Assembly (NCBI GenBank): GCA_033439265.1
Contig: JAVTVX010000030.1
Span: 2,296,501 to 2,360,500 of the forward strand
Length of the DNA: 64,000 bases
Source of the DNA: Dillenia suffruticosa
Taxonomy: Eukaryota; Streptophyta; Magnoliopsida; Dilleniales; Dilleniaceae
Reading direction: 5' to 3'
The notes beneath the pieces were generated by a model. The model was given only the letters and a program-made list of their open reading frames with translations, ran no database searches and had not been told where the DNA came from. The translations under genes and the position numbers were made by a program. This document shows, one piece after another, positions 55,382 to 64,000 of the stretch. The first letter of the stretch is position 1. Each line of letters begins with the position of its first letter.

Positions 55382-56918
55382 CCAACTGCAAAAATAAAAT
55401 TATTTATATTTCACATTATCTGAGTTTAATATCTTAAAAGACGGTGAGGTGTTTTAAGCTATTACTATATTTACGTAATAAATAATAAATAATTTACTTA
55501 ATAAAAAATATATTTTTATTGATAAAAATCATACTTACTTAAATTAACATCATATTAATAATTTTTTTAATTAAAAACACTATCTAATTACAATTGAACC
55601 TAACCTTAGGTATGGCCTAGCCAAAACGATAATGCAAATATATTAAAATACAAACATTTTTTTTTACAAACGTCATAATACTATAATTTATTCTCGAGAA
55701 AGTATTTTTTGTTACCGAAAAGAGCAATAATTATAATAATTATAATGGAGATTTTTATTTGTTTCCTAACAAAGATAATTTTAATTAATTTTTTTCATTC
55801 TCCAAAAAAAAAACAATAATATTTGAAAAATGTTAATATACATTCAACTAAACGATTAAGACCCGACAGTAGTTTGACCAAAATTAGTCAGATCAAATCT
55901 CCGGATATTAGATGGTGAACCAAGTCCAAGGAACAAAAAAATAAAAAAAAAACTAAAAGTATCATCACACCTATAATATTTTACAACGAAAATTCAAATT
56001 TAATAATTTTTATTAATTCCCAATAAAAAAGGTACGTGCTTAATCATCCTCCTCCTCAGCTTCTATAGTTTCAAGTTTCCTACACCTTCTTCCACTGTAT
56101 CACTTTTGAATTCCTATTTTATGTCTATGCCTTCTCAGTTGATTGGCCCCATTTCAAAAATAGAAAATTCACTCACCGTCAACGGTGGAGGTTGGCTTAT
56201 TCAAGTGCACAAGGTCAAGGCCGATGGCCTAAAAGTACGGCAGGAGTTCTAAGCCAGCTTGTACATAGGGCCTGATGGCTTGTGCAAAAGATTTCTTTTG
56301 CATTTGTTATGTACTGGCAGAGAATATGAAAAAAAGTTCCTTTATATCACTTAACCCTTTCCCTCCCTTGTAGCACTCCTTTTCTGAGAACCCTTTGCTT
56401 CACACTTCGGGAGTTCAACTTCAAAGTCCGCCTATTGGTGCCTTGTAATGTATCAACATCAAGGAAAACAAGAGAGAAGATAACATGAGAGGAGAGCCAT
56501 TATTTGTCCAATTGAGAAAGTTAATGCAACTATGAAAATGTTTTAACATAGCATGAGGATCAATATATGAATCACACAACAAGATCCACATAAATGCCAA
56601 AATTCTAACGATTGAACATTAATAGGAACATAATTCACAATAAAAATGGGGGGGGTATGATTATCTGTTTGATGAAGCCATCCTTTTGCTTTTCTGGCTC
56701 CGATATCCGGTTGGCCGGAACTGTGCCAGAGTCATCCCCCATAAGCTCTTTCTCACTTGTGTTGGAATATATGTGTGTGCAAGAGCCATACAATATATAA
56801 CCTATTGAGACAAAATCAAGATACATCTCTTGCTTTTTAATACCAGATATATCCAAATTACGTATTTCATCGACTAAACAATTTAGAAAAGTAAACAAAA
56901 AGCGTCCCATAACTAAAT

Positions 56919-57004
<86 letters not shown>

Positions 57005-58322
57005 TTATTAAAATATGTGTCGTTGTGTATTGAATGATGCTATATAGCGTATCGAAATAAATGTATATGTACATTGAATGACACTATATAACGTGCATTG
57101 AATGATACTATATAACCTATTGCGATAAAATTGAGATGCGCTCTCTCTTATATATTAAAAATGTGTATACAATGAACAAGCCTATTATGATAAAATCGAG
57201 AGACATCTCGCTTATAATACATTTAACATGAAACATAATCTAAATTACACATTCTATGTCTTTAACATTTCAATAAAAGTAAACAAAGAGTATCGCGTAA
57301 TAAAATATTTCTTTCTCATTTTAGAATGTGCGCGCGTCTAAATGGGTATCATATAACCTGTTATGATAAACCGACATGCTCTTTCTTATATGTTGAAAAT
57401 GTACGTATGTGCAACAATCGGGCACCATGTAGCTATTGCAATAAAATTTATCTTCTCTCTTGTCTTCATACATTTAACGCTCGATATATTCTAAATTACG
57501 ACTTGAATACCTTGAATATTTTTTAAAAGTAAACAAAAGTGAGTCCCATAGTTAAAAGAAAAATTATATTTTCTACTTGCTCTCAAAGTGCAATTATCAA
57601 CAATATTTTAAAATATTAATACTAAGAATAATTCCTTTTGATACACTAAGCTAAAGTACACCTAAAGAAAACAAGAACCCTTGGAAACCTCCCCTTATCT
57701 TTTAAGAAAGAGAATAGTTATTGTATATTACAAGTGAGACACCACAAATTGGCTCAAAACCAACATACAAAAATAGGGACCTGAAGGTCTTTCATTGCCG
57801 AACCCCCCAGTACTCTATATTGCTCAATTTCTCAGTTTCATCTAAAGGAGGAGTGTCCCAACTGAAGAGAAGAGTCCTTTTTTTTGCTGACTGAGAGGTA
57901 GGCTTAGCTTCCAAGATGTCATGGCTGGTGGGGCAGGGGGGCTTCTTAAAGAAATTGATAATTTCAAAAAATATAAATTCAAATAAACAAAAGAGATAAA
58001 AAAGAAAAATTTAATTAAATAGATAACATTAATATAAAAAATTTATTTTTTAAGAAATCACAAGCATGGCGGTTGAATACAAATCCCCAAATATTCAATC
58101 TCATAATTTTATTTTATTGTGCTTCAAACTCGAAAGAGAAACGGACATGCCCCTCTACTTGTGTCGATTTCCTCTCTTTCTCTTCGGTTTCTTCTTCTCA
58201 GATCCTTCGGCTTCCCACTTCGGAACTTGCACTTCGAAGCCACTCAGTTGCTCTCCTACGGCCAATATCGATTTCATAGAATAGCATTAAAAGACTTGAT
58301 GGTGGCATCTAGAGAAAGGACA
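55382..58322. other. Intergenic region with a complex repeat
   Basis: AT-rich, without a supportable gene. It holds a degenerate tandem repeat containing an 80-bp CT microsatellite (56770-57560), listed separately. The right end, to 58322, probably includes the 3' flank of the MBD-like gene. Confidence 0.5.
56770..57560. repeat. Degenerate tandem repeat with a perfect CT microsatellite of about 40 units
   Basis: At least three diverged units share, in order, ATATAACCTATT-GA-AAAAT-GAGA-CATCTC, CTAAATTAC and AAAAGTAAACAAA (the last at about 56887, 57275 and 57525). A perfect CT run spans 56921-57000 directly after the first unit. The array encodes nothing recognisable. Confidence 0.75.
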
Positions 58323-60161
58323 CTAAAAGCCTGAAGTTCTAGAAGTCATACCATGGGCCTGACTTGCAGCTGGTTCGACAGCATCTTCCGCCATGGGATC
58401 TGCGCTTGATTCCACTTTGTCAACTGAGGGCTGGTCTTCACTGAAGTTCCCAGTTGTCTTAGTAGCAGCACGTATTCTCAGCTCTTTTAGGGTAAGAGGC
58501 TATGAGGACAGAGAACAAAAGGAATTAAAACCAAAAAAAAAAAAGAATCTGCAATCACTCCATCTCCACGGAAACATACATTATTTCAAGTTCCCTTGTT
58601 CAACTTAATGCGAAAGAGAGAGAGACAGCGAGAGAGAGAGAGAGACAGAGACGGAGAGAGATTACTGAATGAAATGAATAGCAGAAAGTAGATAGACTTT
58701 TGAACTTTAAACTCACCATCGATGTCATCGCATTCTTCTGGTAGTTCACATAACGAAGGAGGTCTTCTTTAGTAAAAAACTTTTGTCCCGTATTCACATT
58801 TAAGTAAAACTGCAATACCACCCAAGAAAATTTCAAGTGAGCTCTATCTCCATAACTCGAACACAGTAACCTTCTAGCTATATGTCTATTAGGGTTTGCT
58901 TGACAATTGCTGAGTAGATGTAAATCTCTTCTAATGTTTCCAAAATGACAATTAGTCATCGGACTATTATTAAATAATAAAATTCAACAAGATAAATTAT
59001 TGTCACATGATTTTCATACCCAACGCTTATGAAGACAGTTTTAAAAAGATATTAGGGAATTTTTGAATTACCGTTTAGCGGATATCAAAAAAGAAAATTC
59101 GATCAACTAGGGGCATCCATTGTTAAACCAATCCCAAACATTAACATGTAGACTTCAGATAGCATGACAATATTTTTGACGATGAATAAGCACTAATCTA
59201 ATGTTAGGAAATGAAAATTATAACAAATTAGAAAACCATTGAAGGAAAATTTCAAAGAATACAAATAGATCTGATTTTCTATTATAAACAATCATTTTGT
59301 GCGTGTAAACTATAGAAATAGTGTATATTAAAAAAATAAAATTAATCAACGGAAAGAATCCTTTGTTACACGAATCCAAGAGATTAGATTCGACTTGTTA
59401 AAAGAAATCTAGTAGATGTTAATAAATTTTCACAATTTATAGGTCTGGATCTAATATTAAGAACCGAAATATATAACAAAAAAGTAGAAAAAAAACATTG
59501 AAAGACAGCATGAAATAAGATAGATGGATCTCATTTAAACTATAAAATTCTAAAATGAACATCTAACACAAGCCATTATTACAATAAATTTTCACAATTT
59601 ATAAGCCATCGATCTAGAATTAAGAGTCGAAAGATATAACAAAAAAGTTAGAAAAAGCATTGAAAGACAACATGAAATAAGATAGATGGATCTCATTTCA
59701 ATTATAAGTCAATCCTTTTGTGGATCCAGACGATACAAACCAATAAAGATCTAAACAAAATGCATTCAACATCTCATGTCAATGGTGAAGAACTATATAA
59801 TGAAATCCAAAAATCATTGTGCATATATCACTTATAGGAAATCATAACGTATTAATTCAAAAACCAACTATTTTAATATTCATAAAAATATTTATGTTTA
59901 TATACACAACTTTGAATGATTTAATATCACCACGATTTCTTCAATCTTTACAAGACATCTAATCTCACGAAAGTTTTAAAACACACACACACACACAAAA
60001 CCTTGCATTCGACCTCAATTTGTATATTGCATTCATAAAGATAAACAAAGTATATGAAGGGGATTTAAAAAAAAAAAAAAGGGAAAGAGAACCTCCGAGA
60101 CTGAGCCATCTCTTTTCCTTTTGCTATCTAATATCCAACCTTCTGGTAATTTGTCTTCCAT
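58323..60161 (-). CDS. Small MBD-like (methyl-CpG-binding domain) protein
   Basis: Three exons with exact phase: 60093-60161, 58717-58809, 58323-58499, total 112 residues. All three acceptor and donor sites fit consensus. The N-terminus reads LPEGWILDSKRKRDGSVSE, then across the splice FYLNVNTGQKFFTKEDLLRYV. This is the plant MBD core pattern (LP-GW, basic loop, Y-x-x-P/N-x-TG-x-x-F-x-x-K/R-x-x-L-x-Y). A tail of about 60 residues is Lys/Glu/Ser-rich with no domain. In the family this fold binds methylated CpG or related chromatin marks; the short basic loop here makes actual methyl-CpG binding uncertain. A 1.28-kb intron 1 separates the halves of the domain, which explains why it is not seen as one reading frame. 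A GA run (about 58613-58640) lies in intron 2. Confidence 0.8.
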
Positions 60162-62359
60162 TTCTTCTGCCCCTAGAACTATAACTCTCTCGCCCTCTAT
60201 AAATGAGATAGGTTGTTTGAGTAGAGGGGTATCTAGACAGAGACTCTCTCTCTATGCATGTATGTGGAGAATAAACCAATGATATTGATTCCATTTTTGG
60301 GTTGAGTTTCACTTTGGATTTTGTGGAGAGGTCTTATGATTCTAGGGATAGTGAAGTGTTTTTGGTTTGTGTAGTGTGTAGTGTGTATCTTTATTCTCTT
60401 TTTCTATGTGTTGGTCTAATTTGGAAATTTTTGGAATTAGTGGAACATTTTGGGGCTTTTTGATAACCAAGATGGGAATTTGAGGGTGCTCTAATCATAT
60501 GATTAACAATTCTATTGTCTTAAAATGCTTTTTGGGTCATCAGCATGAACTTTTAGGTGGATTGGATTTTGGTTAGAATAATAACGATTAAAAGTTGACT
60601 TAATCAGGGAAAATAAAACCGTTACGTTAACGGTCTTATTAATAAAATTATTATTTTCGATAATAATTTTAATTTATTTTATCATTTTATTTTATTACAG
60701 AATATTTTTGACATCCGTAAATAGTATTGTTTCACTATGATTCAATTGAAATCACAATGTAACGGGTCGATCTTGGGTTAGATCGGACATGCCGGATGAT
60801 TTTATCTTTTGTGTTTGAAAATTGCGGAAATCATTGTTTTTGATTTAAAATGATCTCCATAATAAAACATTCATCGGCATATCATTAATTAAAAAAAAAA
60901 TTAAGGAGAGAATCCTCAAATCATTGGGTAGTTTTTCACAATTCGAAGCACCCAAATCTTCTTTTGTGACTAAGGTCATAATTTGACAACAATGGCTGAA
61001 GGAGCAATAATTATTAGAATAAAAAAGATTTTTTTAATTATTTCTTTCCTACCAAAGGCCATTCTGATTAGTTTTTTCATTCCCCAAAAAGAGAAAATAT
61101 TTGAAAAATGTTTACATGTATTCATCCAAATAATTGCATAAAATGAATTATTAGCCATAGTTGACATAAATGAGTGATTCTATGTAAAGCGATTTACATT
61201 TGAAATCCATATATGCATTCACTTGATTGATTTTGCATACAGTGAATAATTGGATACATGAATTATCAATTAGCCATACCTTAAACCTAGTAGTTCTATG
61301 TATATTGATTTGATTTATAATCCCCCCGTGGCCGGAAGCCTCACTTCGACTCTATTTTATTTGATTTTATTCATAATACTCTTAATTAAAATTAAATTTT
61401 TTTAATTAAAAAAAAACTCATGTATAGAATAGGCTAGCATTACCATCATATATTCATTTATATATTTTTTTTATATTGAAAAATCAAATTTTAAAATTGC
61501 TTATTAATTCCCAATAAAAAATATACATATTCCATCTAGTCATGATCCAAAGATGCTATAGGGTTGTGACAAATTTAATCATTATCACCATCATCTTTCT
61601 TCGGTCACGTAGATTCATAGGTGGAGTTATGAGATCCAAACTGCACTGTAACATGAATGGTTCTTATAGTGACAAAGATCGGCGGAGTTATGAAATCCCC
61701 TCACAATGGCACCACCAAGGTCATGAGCTGACCCCAACAAAGAACCGCATCTTATCTTTTACCAATAAAATATAAATTTTATTTGCGTCGATAAAAAAGA
61801 CTTACTGAATCATAAAATTAATACCAATTATATTAAAATTTTTTATTTTTGAGACTCATCGCAAAAATATTAATCAAATAATGGTATCGATCATACGGCA
61901 CTCATACCTTTTTTTCTTGTACTTATTTTTTCAAACTTAAGACTAACATTAATGTGATTAAACCAACTTTTTTGACAAATTATCACGATATGCAATTTAG
62001 TGGATATGAATATTCAAATTTGGAAAGTAACATAAGTAGGGTCGGAGTTTTGGAAGAAATAAATTGGGGTGAGGGCAGGTGGGCGGGCCATAAGAGAGGA
62101 AGCAGTTAGGGCCAGATGCTTGCTGGGCCGAATCGGGTCTCATCTCCGGACTCCAATCCATTCCTCAAATCCAATTCAATTTCAATCATAAATCCCCGGA
62201 TCCAAAGCAAACCTCTCTCTTCCCTCCGCTGGAAACATTTTCATCCGGACACCGAAACCATTTCTCCCTCTCTCCCTCTGCTCACCCCCACTCTCTCTCT
62301 CCCCCTCCGGATCCCAACGCAGAGTCTCGCAATCGTAATCAGCATTAGAAGAGAGAGAA
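60162..62359. other. MBD promoter and AT-rich intergenic DNA
   Basis: The right-hand neighbour of ATG 60161 is the MBD-like gene's probable promoter and leader, with a CTCTCTCT stretch near 60245-60253. From 60550 to 62050 the DNA is AT-rich without genes. From 62100 to 62350 it becomes CT-rich, resembling a 5' untranslated leader in front of the tubulin-like fragment. Confidence 0.5.
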
Positions 62360-62518
62360 ATGAGGGAAGTGAAATGCATTCACATTGGACAAGCAGGGAT
62401 TCAACTCTTTTATAATTTATCAAAAACGAAACCCCCAAAGAGGACTCTCATTTCTCTCTCTCTCTCTCTCCAGGCCTTTACAGTTCAAGCCCCATCTCAG
62501 TTCATTCCCCAAAACTAA
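62360..62518 (+). pseudogene. Alpha-tubulin N-terminal fragment joined to unrelated sequence
   Basis: ATG 62360 opens MREVKCIHIGQAGIQ, which corresponds to the first 15 residues of alpha-tubulin, the beta-strand and loop that start the GTP-binding domain. After residue 15 the tubulin continuation (VGNACWELYC in the family) is absent. The frame instead runs through CT-repeat sequence to a TAA at 62516-62518, 52 residues in all. No donor site lies at the break, so an intron is unlikely to explain it. The CT-rich sequence before it looks like a genuine leader, so a promoter-plus-first-exon fragment was probably copied here. Confidence 0.65.
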
Positions 62519-62879
62519 AACCTACCACCAAAACCAAGATGTCTCTCCCTCTCTCTCTGGGCCGATCGATCGATTGTGTAATCGAATAGGTATGACCAAA
62601 TCGCTCGCGATCACCAAATAGGTATGACCACTTTCTTTTTGCTTTGTTTGTTTAATTTTCTTGGGTTTTTTAATAGTTTGAGGCTCTACTTCGACGATCA
62701 TTGGTCCTTTGTTGATGATCCCTATCTGAATTTTTTATGTTAGGTTTTGGTGTGTTCTCAAACAACCAAAAATAAAATACCTACTTCATTAAAGTAGTGT
62801 CGAATACATAGGAAATGACGTATTTATCTCTTTTAAGCGCTTTTGTTTCATATCTTTGGCTCGACATGATCTCCTCGTT

Positions 62880-62977
62880 TTAACCCGCTCAAACATCGGT
62901 CCAGTCCATTTTGACTTCAATTTACTTGGCATGAACTTCAATTTTGAATTAAAATAAAAAATTTTTTGGTCTACCAC
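62880..62977 (-). pseudogene. Ty3/gypsy integrase C-terminal fragment
   Basis: The minus-strand reading has FNSKLKFMPSKLKSKWTGP, the end of the integrase chromo-like/GPY module of plant Ty3 elements. It lies just 3' of the gag remnant, with protease, RT, RNase H and most of integrase missing in between. Confidence 0.75.
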
Positions 62978-63099
62978 AAATTGTTTTCAATATAGGTGTT
63001 TGTCTTGAAAAAATTTCTCTAATTTTACAAAATTATTTATAAAATTCTTCTCAAATACAAAATCTAGTTTATTTTGCACAAAAGAGTCATGAACAATGA

Positions 63100-64000
63100 A
63101 CTCATCTCCTTCCCATCATCTTGTTCCTCGGAATATGCCAACCTACCAGGAAAATGAGGAGAGATAGTTTCAAATTTGAGTTGTTCGGTTTCTCGCTTAC
63201 CTTCATGGCCGATTCATTCAATATTGATGCTTTGTTTTGTTTGGTCTCTTTATCTTCTTCAGTTGTCGATGAATTGTCCTGCAATTTCCTTTCATTCTTG
63301 ACCACCATAACACTCACGTTTTCTCTCGGGTTGATCTCTACTTGAGAGGGTAGCTTTCCATTATTTTTCTTCATTCAACTCACGGTCGTTGCCAATTACG
63401 ACACCTGATTTTTCAAGTTTTGGATGCTGGTTCTTGTCTCTAGTTGAAATTTTTTAGTGTTAGCTAAACTTTTAACAATCTTTTCTAAAGATGTACCTTG
63501 ATTCAAAGAGGGTTGCTGAGATTGAAATTGTGGTTGGTATTGTGGTTGTGGGAACTCTTGTTGTCAATTTTCATAACTGAAGTTTGGTTGAGCCCATCAT
63601 CCTTGGTTGTAGATGTTCGAATATGGATCATCATAAAGAATGTGACATTTATCGGTTGGATGATCCATCTTTGAATAAATTTCACAAATTTGTACCGATT
63701 GCCTTTGTCCTACAATAAAATTATGCATAAGAGAAGTTAGTTCTTTCAATTCTTGACCAGGGGAAAAATCACTTATCTCGTTGACGCTCTTTGGAATTTC
63801 TTGCCTTATTCCAATTTGTTGGGCATTGGCTGCCATGTTTGAGATCAAATTTCTCGCGTCATCGGATATCTTGTTCACCAATGCTCCTCCATTTACAGTA
63901 TTGATCATGTTCCGTTCCATTGGGGATAGGCCTTCATAGAAAAATTGGATCAACAACTGTTCTGGGATCTGATGTTGAGGACAGCTAGCACAGTTGTTCA
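63100..64000 (-). mobile_element. Ty3/gypsy retrotransposon gag remnant, cut by the window edge
   Basis: Reading leftward from the window end, the frame shows EQLLIQFFYEGLSPMERNMI, NGGALVNK and NLISNMAANAQQ. It then reads ELTSLMHNFIVGQ and a CEIYSKMDHPTDKCH zinc-knuckle-like block. After a stop and frame changes come Gln/Tyr-rich sequence, IQNLKNQVS, and GKLPSQVEINPRENVSVM. These are the ordered gag blocks of plant Athila/Tat-type Ty3 elements. Stops near 63597, 63503 and 63375 show it is dead. The 5' LTR and primer-binding site lie outside the window. Confidence 0.85.

Overview
This is nuclear DNA from a flowering plant, almost certainly a eudicot. The evidence is an AT-rich background, GT-AG introns, gene families typical of plants (a group III SHAGGY/GSK3 kinase, a DYW-class PPR protein, chloroplast FtsY, a three-repeat MYB3R factor, BAP-type C2 protein), CACTA, hAT, LINE, SINE and Ty3 transposon debris, and many GA/CT microsatellites in 5' leaders. 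The species cannot be named from the sequence. Exon boundaries were placed by hand from splice consensus, phase and family conservation; no alignment was run.

Layout. 1-3.0 kb: AT-rich intergenic DNA with microsatellites. 3.6-10.0 kb (+): intact 13-exon GSK3/SHAGGY-like kinase, with a long inverted repeat in intron 6 and a 186-bp tandem repeat downstream. 12.1-12.8 kb (-): a small Ala/Pro-rich membrane or secreted protein of unknown function. 14.6-17.0 kb (-): a DYW-class PPR gene broken by several frameshifts. 18.2-24.8 kb (+): intact RING-H2 membrane protein whose introns 1 and 3 carry LINE fragments in opposite orientations. 25-31 kb: intergenic with SINEs. 31.2-31.7 kb (-): BAP-like C2 protein, bracketed by two non-autonomous CACTA elements (29.4-30.4 and 32.1-33.1 kb). 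34.0-35.9 kb (-): defective hAT transposon. 38.0-44.3 kb (+): chloroplast SRP receptor cpFtsY in 11 exons with two apparent frameshifts. 48.6-52.6 kb (-): MYB3R transcription factor. 54.5-55.0 kb (-): decayed DUF716 (TMEM45-like) gene. 58.3-60.2 kb (-): three-exon small MBD-like protein. 62.4 kb (+): a 15-codon alpha-tubulin N-terminus joined to unrelated sequence. 62.8-64.0 kb (-): internally deleted Ty3/gypsy element running off the edge.

How the genes relate. There is no operon or dedicated multi-gene system here; these are independent plant housekeeping, signalling and development genes. The strongest large-scale signal is conserved order: kinase, PPR, RING, BAP, cpFtsY follows, from memory, Arabidopsis At3g61160-At3g61190 and, for the last two, At2g45760-At2g45770. 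The window would then keep a composite ancestral order that Arabidopsis split between two duplicated blocks. I found no convincing undescribed biological system. The items most worth checking are the cpFtsY frameshifts, the small MBD gene, the unknown Ala/Pro-rich protein, the intronic inverted repeat, the MYB3R 3'-UTR intron and the tubulin chimera.
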